Notes under the pieces: generated by a model
Database searches by the model: none
What the model was told of the DNA's origin: nothing
Seen by the model: only the letters and a program-made list of their open reading frames with translations
Program-made: the position numbers and the translations under genes
In this document: one piece after another, positions 1 to 6,669 of the stretch
Numbering within the stretch: the first letter of the stretch is position 1
Layout of the letters: the number at the start of each line of letters is the position of its first letter
Source of the DNA: Candidatus Planktophila sp.
GTDB lineage: Bacteria > Actinomycetota > Actinomycetes > Nanopelagicales > Nanopelagicaceae
Reading direction: 5' to 3'
Assembly: GCA_030832135.1 (NCBI GenBank)
Contig: JAURJS010000116.1
Coordinates: 1 to 11,381, forward strand
Length of the DNA: 11,381 bases

Positions 1-323
1 CGCTTGGAAAGTTGATGTGGTTACTTCGCGCCCCTGCGGTTACGGCGAGGTTAGAGACGGATTTCCTTATGCCGGTTCCAATCGGTACGACTCTCTACAT
101 CACCGCAGAGATTGTTGGGCAGCATGGCCGTAAGGTCTATTCGGTTGCACAGGGGCGGCTTAACGGTCCCGATGGACCAATCGCCACACGTGCTTCCTCA
201 CTCTTTATCATCGTGCCGATGAATCACTTCCTTGATAATGCACCGGCTGAATACATCGCGGCAATTAGAAGCAATCCAGAGTTAATGTCTTTCGTCGATC
301 CAGAGTTTAATATCAACCCATGA
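1..323 (+). CDS. Hotdog-fold acyl-CoA thioesterase (PaaI-like), 5' end outside window
   Basis: This is the C-terminal part (about 106 residues) of a probable cytoplasmic thioesterase that would hydrolyse an acyl-CoA or related thioester. The frame is open from base 3 to the TGA at 321-323 and continues off the left edge, so the true start is not visible. TTG at 12 and ATG at 15 are internal codons rather than convincing starts. What shows the family is the ordered pattern [38 protein letters not shown]: the central hotdog strand entering the conserved F-x-x-PVP-x-G turn, then the GRKV strand and the A-x-A-x-x-LF end strand. The N-terminal helix with most catalytic residues is missing, so the substrate cannot be judged. 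The stop overlaps the dut start by ATGA, which suggests translational coupling. The fold call is fairly sure; the exact function is not. Confidence 0.75.
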   Translation, partial: LGKLMWLLRAPAVTARLETDFLMPVPIGTTLYITAEIVGQHGRKVYSVAQGRLNGPDGPIATRASSLFIIVPMNHFLDNAPAEYIAAIRSNPELMSFVDPEFNINP

Positions 324-763
324 GCAACTTACAGGTATTGATCACACGCCTTGATCCAGATCTACCGCTTCCGGCATATGCAAAGGGTGGCGATGCTGGA
401 GCAGATATCTATTCACGTATTGATATCACTCTTGCACCAGGGGAGCGCGCACTCGTTCCGACCGGTATCGCGATTGCACTTCCCGATGGCTACGTCGCTC
501 TCGTCCATCCACGCTCTGGCCTTGCAATCAAACATGGCGTCACAATGGTCAATGCTCCAGGAACTGTAGATGCTGCATATCGTGGAGAGCTTCAATGCAT
601 CTTGATCAACCATGATCCAGAGCAATCGGTGACTTTCAAACGTGGCGATCGGATTGCGCAATTAGTTTTTCAGAAGGTGGAACGCGCGGATTTCTTCGAA
701 GTTGAGTCACTTCCTGGTTCAGGTCGCGGCGATGGTGGCTTTGGATCTACAGGTCGTTCATGA
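320..763 (+). CDS. dut: Deoxyuridine 5'-triphosphate nucleotidohydrolase (dUTPase)
   Basis: Dut hydrolyses dUTP to dUMP and pyrophosphate. This keeps uracil out of DNA and supplies dUMP for thymidylate synthesis. The 147-residue length fits the homotrimeric family. All five motifs are present in order: AGADIYS (26-32), [10 protein letters not shown] (64-73), [10 protein letters not shown] (81-90, with the catalytic Asp84 and uracil-stacking Tyr87), [11 protein letters not shown] (108-118), and the glycine-rich C-terminal arm [10 protein letters not shown] (136-145) that closes over the active site. Compared with the M. tuberculosis enzyme as I remember it, the stretch before the arm is about five residues shorter, so the mycobacterial loop insertion is absent. 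The ATG sits in an ATGA overlap with the thioesterase, without a clear ribosome binding site, so coupled translation is likely. The 3' end overlaps the next gene in the same way. Confidence 0.97.
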   Translation: MSNLQVLITRLDPDLPLPAYAKGGDAGADIYSRIDITLAPGERALVPTGIAIALPDGYVALVHPRSGLAIKHGVTMVNAPGTVDAAYRGELQCILINHDPEQSVTFKRGDRIAQLVFQKVERADFFEVESLPGSGRGDGGFGSTGRS

Positions 764-1377
764 ATCAGAGCGAAGATCGCGATAAAGTCTTATCGGCCTT
801 TGGTGGAAAGCGTGGATTAATTGATACCGGCATTCCATCCGTACTCTTCCTCATTATCTTCAATCTCCGTGATGATTTGCAGGATGCTCTCTATGCATCG
901 ATAGCCATCTCACTGATTCTCACTCTGATTCGCCTTGCACGTCGCGAGACGGTGCAACATGCATTTAGCGGCCTGATCGGTGTTCTGATTAGCGCATGGT
1001 TTGCCAATCGGACCGGAAATCCAAGTGATGTTTTCCTTCCAAAGTTGCTGACCAACCTTGGCTATGGAACGGTCTATCTCATTGCCAATATTGCGGGATG
1101 GCCAATCTTGGGATTAATGCTCGGTCCGATCCTTGGCGAGAACTTGCTCTGGCGCCATGACCCGGCACGTAAACGGGCATATATACGTGCAAGTTGGCTC
1201 TGGGTGGGAATGTTCTTCTTGCGCCTTGCCGTGCAGTACCCGATCTATAGAAGTGGAAATGTAAATCTTCTCGGTACAGTCAATTTAGCGATGGGTTATC
1301 CGCTATTTATCGCAACCGGTTATGGAACCTGGATGATTCTAAAGACCGTGCCTGTGACGAAAGGCCCTGCTAGTTAG
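760..1377 (+). CDS. DUF3159 family integral membrane protein, function unknown
   Basis: A 205-residue membrane protein recognised as DUF3159, an actinobacterial family of unknown function. Seen directly: the N-terminal signature GGKRGLID (15-22), about six hydrophobic segments (roughly 24-35, 43-59, 68-82, 96-125, 145-161 and 170-194), and the family-like loop [14 protein letters not shown] (81-94) after the third segment. Basic clusters (RLARR at 58-62, RKR at 137-139) punctuate the hydrophobic stretches. There is no signal peptide or enzymatic motif. The start lies in an ATGA overlap with dut, with only a weak AGGT (751-754) before it. The gene converges with the TrkA-like pair and overlaps it by 8 bases. 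In other actinobacteria it also sits between dut and the TrkA genes, so a link to ion transport or the envelope is possible but unproven. Confidence 0.85.
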   Translation: MNQSEDRDKVLSAFGGKRGLIDTGIPSVLFLIIFNLRDDLQDALYASIAISLILTLIRLARRETVQHAFSGLIGVLISAWFANRTGNPSDVFLPKLLTNLGYGTVYLIANIAGWPILGLMLGPILGENLLWRHDPARKRAYIRASWLWVGMFFLRLAVQYPIYRSGNVNLLGTVNLAMGYPLFIATGYGTWMILKTVPVTKGPAS

Positions 1378-2032
1378 TTGAGATGAAACATTCCTTCAAT
1401 TGACCTTCAGCAACTGCTGAGGCCACGAAGAGAAGCTCATCACCGGCAACAAATACATCTGATGGCGTTGGGGTAAGGACTCGGCCATCACGAACAATCG
1501 CTGCCAAAGATGCATCATCAGGCAGGGTGATTTCTTCGACGGTTTTGCCGATACAGCTAGATGAATCCGGAAGTGTGAGCTCAACTAGATTTGCTTGACC
1601 CTTTCGGAATGAGAAGAGTCGGACTACATCACCAACGCTGACAGCCTCTTCAACGAGAGCGGCAATAATGCGTGGAGTTGATACCGCAACATCTACACCC
1701 CATGAGTGATCAAAGAGCCATTCATTCTTTGGATGATTAATGCGAGCAACTACACGTGGCACGCCGTATTCAGTTTTACCAAGAAGAGATGCCACAAGAT
1801 TGACCTTGTCATCACCTGTTGCGGCAACGAGAACTTGGCAATCATTAAGGCTCGCCTTATCGAGAGATGCGATCTCGCAAGCATCTGCCATCAACCATTC
1901 AGCATCAGGGACAGATTCAAGCTTGAGCGCCTTAGGGTCGCGGTCAATGAGGAGAACTCGATGACCATTATCAAGAAGCTCGCGCGCAATTGCGCGGCCA
2001 ACATTTCCAGCACCAGCGATAGCGATACGCAT
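1370..2032 (-). CDS. trkA: TrkA/KtrA family potassium uptake regulator (CeoC-like)
   Basis: A cytosolic nucleotide-binding subunit (220 residues) of a Trk/Ktr-type potassium transport system. Such RCK proteins form rings on the membrane channel and gate it in response to NAD(H), ATP or ADP. The N-terminal Rossmann domain (about 1-125) starts with GAGNVG (7-12), ends strand 2 with the ribose-binding acidic residue Asp30 (LLIDRD), and contains the family-typical MADAC (48-52) and VLVAATGDDKVNL. The C-terminal TrkA_C domain covers about 134-215 and ends in the characteristic GDELLFV strand. It is the second gene of the minus-strand pair, 4 bases after its partner. A strong GGAGG (2042-2046) lies 9 bases before its ATG, inside the end of the upstream gene. 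Its last codons overlap DUF3159 convergently. No membrane TrkH/KtrB gene is nearby. Confidence 0.9.
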   Translation of the reverse strand: MRIAIAGAGNVGRAIARELLDNGHRVLLIDRDPKALKLESVPDAEWLMADACEIASLDKASLNDCQVLVAATGDDKVNLVASLLGKTEYGVPRVVARINHPKNEWLFDHSWGVDVAVSTPRIIAALVEEAVSVGDVVRLFSFRKGQANLVELTLPDSSSCIGKTVEEITLPDDASLAAIVRDGRVLTPTPSDVFVAGDELLFVASAVAEGQLKECFISTN

Positions 2033-2036
2033 TGAA

Positions 2037-2702
2037 TTAAGCCTCCGGTGACTTTCCTAGAATTGCCTCAACTTCAGCAAGCTTCTCATCGCGAACCATG
2101 ATGTGAATCAAATCGCCATCTTGCAAGACGGTGCTCTCATCAGGGATGAGTCCTTCGCCGAGGCGAGTAAGGAATGCAACGCGTAGGTCGGCAGCTTTTT
2201 CGATATCGACAATCGCTGTGCCGAACCAATCAAGATGTGGGTGAACTTCAGCAAGCTGGACAGTTCCACTCGCATCGCGCCACTCAGAGCGAGAGCCTTC
2301 TGGCGTTAATCGACGCATAATCTGATCGGTCGCCCAGATAACAGTAGCCACAGTTGGAATACCAAGGCGCTGATAAATCTCGGCACGACCAGGATCGTAG
2401 ATACGAGCCACAACATTGGTGACTCCATAGCTCTCACGTGCAACTCGTGCGGCCAAAATGTTGGAGTTATCGCCATTACTGACGGCGGCGAAAGCATCTG
2501 CTCCTTCGATGCCTGCCTCAAGCAGGGTATCTCGATCAAAGCCAACACCTGTAATGGTGCGACCCTTGAAGTCGGGGCCAAGTCGGCGGAATGCCTCTTT
2601 TGCTTGATCGATGACAGCTACTGAATGGCCGTTGGCTTCCAACTCGATAGCGAGCAATGAACCCACGCGACCGCAACCCATGATGACTACGTGCATAGGC
2701 AT
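2037..2702 (-). CDS. trkA: TrkA/KtrA family potassium uptake regulator (CeoB-like)
   Basis: The first gene of the minus-strand TrkA pair, 221 residues, also an RCK-type regulator of potassium transport. The Rossmann motif is GCGRVG (9-14) and the second strand ends in Asp32 (VAVIDQ). VSNGDNSNILAARVAR and VVARIYDPGRAEIY are typical of RCK_N. The C-terminal RCK_C domain runs about 135-220 and ends with GDLIHIMV. It differs enough from its neighbour to be a paralogue, not a recent duplicate, which matches the ceoB/ceoC arrangement of mycobacteria. The start at 2702 was chosen because AAGGGAG (2709-2715) lies 6 bases upstream; the in-frame ATG at 2696 would be too far from it. The gene diverges from the methyltransferase across only 25 bases, so their promoters must overlap each other or the neighbouring coding sequence. 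Confidence 0.9.
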   Translation of the reverse strand: MPMHVVIMGCGRVGSLLAIELEANGHSVAVIDQAKEAFRRLGPDFKGRTITGVGFDRDTLLEAGIEGADAFAAVSNGDNSNILAARVARESYGVTNVVARIYDPGRAEIYQRLGIPTVATVIWATDQIMRRLTPEGSRSEWRDASGTVQLAEVHPHLDWFGTAIVDIEKAADLRVAFLTRLGEGLIPDESTVLQDGDLIHIMVRDEKLAEVEAILGKSPEA

Positions 2703-2714
2703 AACTTACTCCCT

Positions 2715-2720
2715 TACTCT
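2715..2720 (+). promoter_or_regulatory. Candidate -10 box for a leaderless methyltransferase start
   Basis: TACTCT fits the TANNNT pattern of actinobacterial -10 boxes and ends 7 bases before the ATG at 2728, so transcription would begin at or next to the start codon. No Shine-Dalgarno sequence precedes that ATG, which agrees with a leaderless message. No good -35 box is seen at the right distance. A second TANNNT (TAACTT, 2702-2707) is an alternative. The site overlaps the ribosome binding site of the divergent TrkA gene. Confidence 0.35.
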
Positions 2721-2727
2721 TATCTCC

Positions 2728-3951
2728 ATGACCGAAACAACGAGAAAAACCCTCCATATCGGCGAAATTCTTCGAGTCGAGATTGAGAAGGTCGCCCATG
2801 GGGGCCATTTCATCGCCCGCCATGAGGGCGCAGTTATCTTCGTTCGCCATGCCATTCCAGGTGAGATTGTTGAGGTCGAAATCACCGGACTCGAGAAATC
2901 ATTTGCTCGCGCAGATGTCCTTGCCGTTATTGAACCGAGCAACTTTCGCGTTCAACCGCCCTGCCAATATGCGGGCAGTTGTGGTGGGTGCGATTTCCAA
3001 CATATAGATGTTACTCACCAGCGCGAGTTGAAATCAGATGTAATCGCAGAGCAATTTGCTCGCATTGCAAAGATGGAGGTGGAGATTGAGGTAGAGGAAG
3101 TCTCATCACCCCTACATTGGCGCACGCGTTTTGCCGCATCGACTAATCGCAATGGTGAAGTTGGGTTCAAAGGCTCTAGAAGCAATGCCGTAATCCCGAT
3201 TGCATCCTGCCCGGTTCTTATTCCTGAAATTGATTTCTCGACCTTGCCGGTTTCAGATATTTCTGCGGAACAGAGAATCGAAGTCGCGCTAGATACCAGA
3301 GGGAATAGAACGGTTGCGCAGATGGATCAACGCACAGACCGTAACTCTGAACGAGCCAAGCCAAAGATTATCGAAGGTGAGAATTCGCTCCACTACACAG
3401 TTCGAGATTTTGATTATCAGGTCAGTCAATCCTCATTCTGGCAGAGCAATATCAGCGCGCCAGAGGCGTTAGTCGATGTCGTACTTGGCTTTGCCCAATT
3501 TCAATTAGGAGATCATCTTCTTGACCTCTATGGGGGAGTAGGACTATTTGCCGGAGCTGCGCTTCCACTCATTGGCCCGGGAGGGCGCGTAGATATTGTG
3601 GAGGGGAGCTCCTCTGCAACCTCAGATGCACGTGTGAACTTCAATGGTGCAGAGAATGTCTTCATTCATACTGGTGATGTTGCAAGAGAGATTAAGAAAT
3701 TTAATCGGGCCGACATCATCGTTCTCGATCCGCCACGCACTGGAACTGGCAAGCCCGTGATTGAGAGAGCGGCCCAATTGAAAACTCGCGCCATCATCTA
3801 TGTGGCATGTGACCCGGCTGCCCTCGCGCGGGATACGACCTATCTCAATGATGCGGGGTATCACTTAGAAGATATTCGAGCATTCGATCTCTTTCCCATG
3901 ACTCACCACATCGAATCTATTGCGCTCTACACCCCTCGTAAGGTATCTTGA
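2728..3951 (+). CDS. TRAM-domain class I SAM-dependent RNA methyltransferase (TrmA/RlmC/RlmD-type, 5-methyluridine)
   Basis: A 407-residue RNA methyltransferase that would transfer a methyl group from S-adenosylmethionine to C5 of a uridine in rRNA or tRNA. Domains in order: an N-terminal TRAM RNA-binding domain (about 8-68); four cysteines, C79, C85, C88 and C161 (CQYAGSCGGC plus ASCP), placed like the 4Fe-4S ligands of RlmD; then the catalytic Rossmann domain with LLDLYGGVGLF (264-274) and DPPR (334-337). The nucleophile is Cys361 in YVACDPAALARD and the base is Glu396 in HHIESIAL. Their spacing of 35 residues equals that of E. coli RlmD (Cys389/Glu424). The frame is open further upstream to 2611, but that would run deep into the TrkA gene; the ATG at 2728 gives the expected N-terminus. 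The target uridine cannot be told from sequence. A palindrome overlaps the last three codons. Confidence 0.88.
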   Translation: MTETTRKTLHIGEILRVEIEKVAHGGHFIARHEGAVIFVRHAIPGEIVEVEITGLEKSFARADVLAVIEPSNFRVQPPCQYAGSCGGCDFQHIDVTHQRELKSDVIAEQFARIAKMEVEIEVEEVSSPLHWRTRFAASTNRNGEVGFKGSRSNAVIPIASCPVLIPEIDFSTLPVSDISAEQRIEVALDTRGNRTVAQMDQRTDRNSERAKPKIIEGENSLHYTVRDFDYQVSQSSFWQSNISAPEALVDVVLGFAQFQLGDHLLDLYGGVGLFAGAALPLIGPGGRVDIVEGSSSATSDARVNFNGAENVFIHTGDVAREIKKFNRADIIVLDPPRTGTGKPVIERAAQLKTRAIIYVACDPAALARDTTYLNDAGYHLEDIRAFDLFPMTHHIESIALYTPRKVS

Positions 3952-3962
3952 CGTCAAGATAC
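3943..3962. promoter_or_regulatory. Perfect 20-base palindrome upstream of aconitase (candidate operator)
   Basis: GTATCTTGACGTCAAGATAC is identical to its reverse complement over all 20 bases. It begins in the last codons of the methyltransferase gene (stop 3949-3951) and ends 22 bases before the aconitase ATG. It covers the region where the -35 element of the TAGAAT -10 box would lie, which is where a dimeric repressor would act. As RNA it could fold into an 8-pair stem with an ACGU loop followed by five U (3963-3967), so a weak terminator is the alternative. The stem is AT-rich and such terminators are uncommon in actinobacteria, so I favour an operator. Confidence 0.6.
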
Positions 3963-3966
3963 TTTT

Positions 3967-3972
3967 TAGAAT
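3967..3972 (+). promoter_or_regulatory. acnA: Candidate -10 box of the aconitase promoter
   Basis: TAGAAT fits TANNNT and predicts a transcription start near 3979, giving a leader of only about 5-6 bases before the ATG at 3985. The corresponding -35 position falls inside the palindrome but shows no good match there. The near-consensus TTGACG (3949-3954) is only 12 bases upstream, too close for a standard promoter. AGGTG (3973-3977) lies 7 bases before the ATG and could serve as a ribosome binding site on a longer transcript coming from upstream. Confidence 0.4.
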
Positions 3973-3984
3973 AGGTGCATCGCC

Positions 3985-6642
3985 ATGAGCAAGAACTCCC
4001 TCGGCACAAAGAAGAGCCTCGCAGTTGCAGGTAAAGAGTTTGAGATCTTCGATATATCAAAGGTTGAGGGAGCCAGTGATCTTCCATTCTCACTCAAGGT
4101 CCTCCTTGAGAATCTCTTGCGCACTGAAGATGGCGCAAATATCACCGCCGATCACATCAAGGCTCTTGCTCAATGGGATCCATCTGTCGAACCTGATACA
4201 GAAATTCAATTTACTCCAGCTCGCGTAGTCATGCAGGACTTCACCGGCGTTCCATGTGTTGTCGACCTCGCAACAATGCGTGAGGCAATCGTCGAGCTCG
4301 GGGGAGATGCCTCCAAGGTAAATCCACTGGCACCTGCTGAGCTCGTTATCGATCACTCAGTAATCGCAGATTTCTACGGAACCAATACCTCCTTCGAACA
4401 AAACACAGATGTTGAATATGAGCGCAACCGCGAGCGTTACCGCTTCTTGCGTTGGGGACAGGGCGCATTCGATGAATTTAAGGTTGTTCCACCAGGAACT
4501 GGAATTGTTCACCAGGTTAATATCGAATATTTAGCACGAGTTGTAATGACTCGCGAAGTCAATGGGGTCGTTCGTGCCTACCCAGATACCGTCGTTGGTA
4601 CTGATTCACATACAACTATGGTCAATGGACTCGGAGTTCTAGGTTGGGGCGTTGGCGGTATTGAGGCAGAGGCAGCTCTCCTTGGCCAGCCGGTCTCAAT
4701 GTTGATTCCACGCGTTGTAGGTTTCAAGCTCAAGGGCGAACTTCCAGTAGGAACAACAGCGACAGATATGGCTCTCGTTATTACAGAGATGCTCCGCAAG
4801 CATGGCGTAGTGGGAAAGTTTGTAGAGTTCTATGGTCCAGGTGTTACCGCTGTTCCAATGGCAAACCGAACAACTATCGGAAATATGTCACCTGAGTACG
4901 GATCAACTTGTGCAATCTTCCCAATCGATGAAGAGACACTTCGCTACCTGCGCCTGACCGGTCGTAGTGACGAGCAGGTCGCCCTTGTCGAGCAGTATGC
5001 AAAAGCGCAGGGAATGTGGTTCGACCCTGCTGCAACGCCTCGCTACTCTGAAAATCTTGAACTCGATCTCTCCACCGTTGTCTCATCAATTGCAGGTCCA
5101 AAGCGACCACAAGATCGCATCTCAATCTCAGAGTCAAAGAAGAAGTTTGAAGAGATTCTTCCTACATACCTCTCAGAGAAGACTGGAAAAGAGTCATATC
5201 CAGTCTCTGTTGGAGCAAATAAGACCACGGTCAAGAATGGCGATGTCGTCATCGCATCGATTACCTCTTGCACAAATACCTCAAACCCTTCAGTGATGAT
5301 CGGTGCTGCTCTCCTTGCAAAGAACGCAGTTGAGAAGGGATTGGCATCTAAGCCTTGGGTGAAGACAACTCTCGCTCCAGGTTCAAAGGTAGTCACCGAT
5401 TACTACGATCGCTCTGGCCTTACCAAATACATGGAAGCTCTTGGCTTTAACCTCGTTGGTTATGGCTGCGTTACCTGTATCGGAAACTCAGGCCCACTTC
5501 CTGTTGAAATCAGCAAGGCAGTCAATGAACACGATCTTGCCGTTACCGCTGTTTTGTCAGGTAACCGAAACTTTGAAGGTCGCATCAGCCCAGATGTAAA
5601 GATGAACTACCTTGCATCGCCACCACTAGTTGTTGCCTATGCAATCGCCGGAACCATGGATCATGATTTTGCCAACGATTCTCTCGGTAACGATAAAGAT
5701 GGCAACCCAGTGCTTCTCAAAGATATCTGGCCATCAGCACAAGAGATTCAGGATGTCATTGATTCATCAATCTCATCTGAGATGTTTAAGAAGGATTACG
5801 CCAGTGTCTTTGAAGGTGACTATCGCTGGAAGTCACTCGATACACCATCAGGAAATACCTTTGAATGGGATCCAAAGTCAACTTATGTTCGCAAACCTCC
5901 TTACTTTGAAGGTATGCCAGCTGAGCCAACTCCTGTGAAAGATATTACCGATGCTCGCGTACTTGCAATCTTGGGAGATTCAGTCACAACAGACCACATC
6001 TCACCTGCCGGTAATATCAAGGCAGATTCACCTGCTGGTAAGTATCTTGAGGTAAATGGCGTTGACCGAAAAGACTTCAACTCATATGGATCTCGCCGTG
6101 GAAACCACGAGGTAATGATTCGTGGAACCTTTGCAAATATTCGTTTGAAGAACTTGCTTCTCAATGGTGTTGAAGGTGGCTTCACACGTAACTTCCTTAA
6201 CAACGGCGAGCAGTCAACAATTTACGATGCCTCCGTTGCATATCAAGCAGCAGGAGTTCCATTGGTGATCTTGGCTGGCAAAGAGTATGGATCAGGATCA
6301 TCTCGTGACTGGGCAGCTAAGGGCACAGCGCTCTTAGGTGTTCGCGCGGTCATTGCTGAGAGCTTCGAACGTATTCACCGCTCTAACTTGATCGGTATGG
6401 GCGTTCTTCCTTTGCAATTCGTCAATGGAGAAAGCGCTCAATCACTCGGTCTTACCGGGGAAGAGGGCTTCACGATTTCAGGAATCACCGCTCTCAATGA
6501 TGGTGGTATTCCTAAGGAGGTACAGGTCACAGCAGGGGGCAAGAGCTTCTCAGCTAAGGTCCGTATCGATACGCCAGGTGAGGCTGATTACTACCGCCAC
6601 GGTGGAATCATGCAATATGTGCTCCGCTCATTGCGCGGCTAA
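3985..6642 (+). CDS. acnA: Aconitate hydratase (AcnA / IRP1-type aconitase)
   Basis: Aconitase interconverts citrate and isocitrate through cis-aconitate in the citric acid and glyoxylate cycles, using a 4Fe-4S cluster in the cytoplasm. The 885 residues match the monomeric AcnA/IRP1 class (E. coli AcnA is 891). The cluster ligands are Cys429 (SCTNTSNP), Cys495 and Cys498 ([13 protein letters not shown]); their spacing of 66 and 3 is the same as in E. coli AcnA. Substrate-side motifs include DSHTTM (from 207), and [12 protein letters not shown] (from 769) in the C-terminal swivel domain, where Arg774 binds substrate carboxylates. [14 protein letters not shown] marks the start of that domain. 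The gene is intact. It lies 33 bases after the methyltransferase and 27 before dxs. The palindrome at its 5' end suggests its own regulation. No acnR-type regulator gene follows it, unlike in Corynebacterium. Confidence 0.98.
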   Translation: MSKNSLGTKKSLAVAGKEFEIFDISKVEGASDLPFSLKVLLENLLRTEDGANITADHIKALAQWDPSVEPDTEIQFTPARVVMQDFTGVPCVVDLATMREAIVELGGDASKVNPLAPAELVIDHSVIADFYGTNTSFEQNTDVEYERNRERYRFLRWGQGAFDEFKVVPPGTGIVHQVNIEYLARVVMTREVNGVVRAYPDTVVGTDSHTTMVNGLGVLGWGVGGIEAEAALLGQPVSMLIPRVVGFKLKGELPVGTTATDMALVITEMLRKHGVVGKFVEFYGPGVTAVPMANRTTIGNMSPEYGSTCAIFPIDEETLRYLRLTGRSDEQVALVEQYAKAQGMWFDPAATPRYSENLELDLSTVVSSIAGPKRPQDRISISESKKKFEEILPTYLSEKTGKESYPVSVGANKTTVKNGDVVIASITSCTNTSNPSVMIGAALLAKNAVEKGLASKPWVKTTLAPGSKVVTDYYDRSGLTKYMEALGFNLVGYGCVTCIGNSGPLPVEISKAVNEHDLAVTAVLSGNRNFEGRISPDVKMNYLASPPLVVAYAIAGTMDHDFANDSLGNDKDGNPVLLKDIWPSAQEIQDVIDSSISSEMFKKDYASVFEGDYRWKSLDTPSGNTFEWDPKSTYVRKPPYFEGMPAEPTPVKDITDARVLAILGDSVTTDHISPAGNIKADSPAGKYLEVNGVDRKDFNSYGSRRGNHEVMIRGTFANIRLKNLLLNGVEGGFTRNFLNNGEQSTIYDASVAYQAAGVPLVILAGKEYGSGSSRDWAAKGTALLGVRAVIAESFERIHRSNLIGMGVLPLQFVNGESAQSLGLTGEEGFTISGITALNDGGIPKEVQVTAGGKSFSAKVRIDTPGEADYYRHGGIMQYVLRSLRG

Positions 6643-6659
6643 GCACTATCTGCGCTTAG
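6639..6659. repeat. Short inverted repeat between acnA and dxs
   Basis: CTAAGC (6639-6644) and GCTTAG (6654-6659) form a 6-base-pair inverted repeat around a 9-base loop. It spans the acnA stop codon and overlaps the candidate -10 box of dxs. There is no following T run, so it is a poor terminator candidate. The 6-base arms are short enough to arise by chance. Confidence 0.25.
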
Positions 6660-6662
6660 ACT
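6657..6662 (+). promoter_or_regulatory. dxs: Candidate -10 box for a leaderless dxs start
   Basis: TAGACT fits TANNNT and ends 7 bases before the dxs ATG at 6670, the same geometry as upstream of the methyltransferase gene. There is no Shine-Dalgarno sequence before the ATG. No convincing -35 box is seen. It would allow dxs to be transcribed independently of acnA. Confidence 0.33.
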
Positions 6663-6669
6663 TCTCCAC

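Noticed and set aside
1706..2035. Plus-strand open frames opposite the CeoC-like gene
   Set aside because: They mirror a conserved Rossmann protein and show no motif or ribosome binding site.
1370..2702. Recent tandem duplication of the two TrkA-like genes
   Set aside because: The two proteins share the fold but differ throughout, including their nucleotide loops (GAGNVG versus GCGRVG); this is the old ceoB/ceoC pair.
2611..2727. Upstream in-frame extension of the methyltransferase by 39 codons
   Set aside because: It would overlap the divergent TrkA gene by about 90 bases and adds a tail without family similarity; the TRAM domain begins normally from the ATG at 2728.
3943..3967. Strong rho-independent terminator for the methyltransferase
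   Set aside because: The stem has only three G-C pairs out of eight, and such U-tailed terminators are uncommon in actinobacteria; kept only as an alternative reading.
3949..3972. TTGACG plus TAGAAT as a standard promoter pair for acnA
   Set aside because: The spacer is only 12 bases, far from the usual 16-18, so the TTGACG is better explained as part of the palindrome.
4967..5296. Plus-strand open frame of 109 codons within aconitase, and similar shadows on the minus strand
   Set aside because: It lies wholly inside the aconitase coding sequence in another frame, with a low-complexity Ser/Gln/Arg composition and no start signal.
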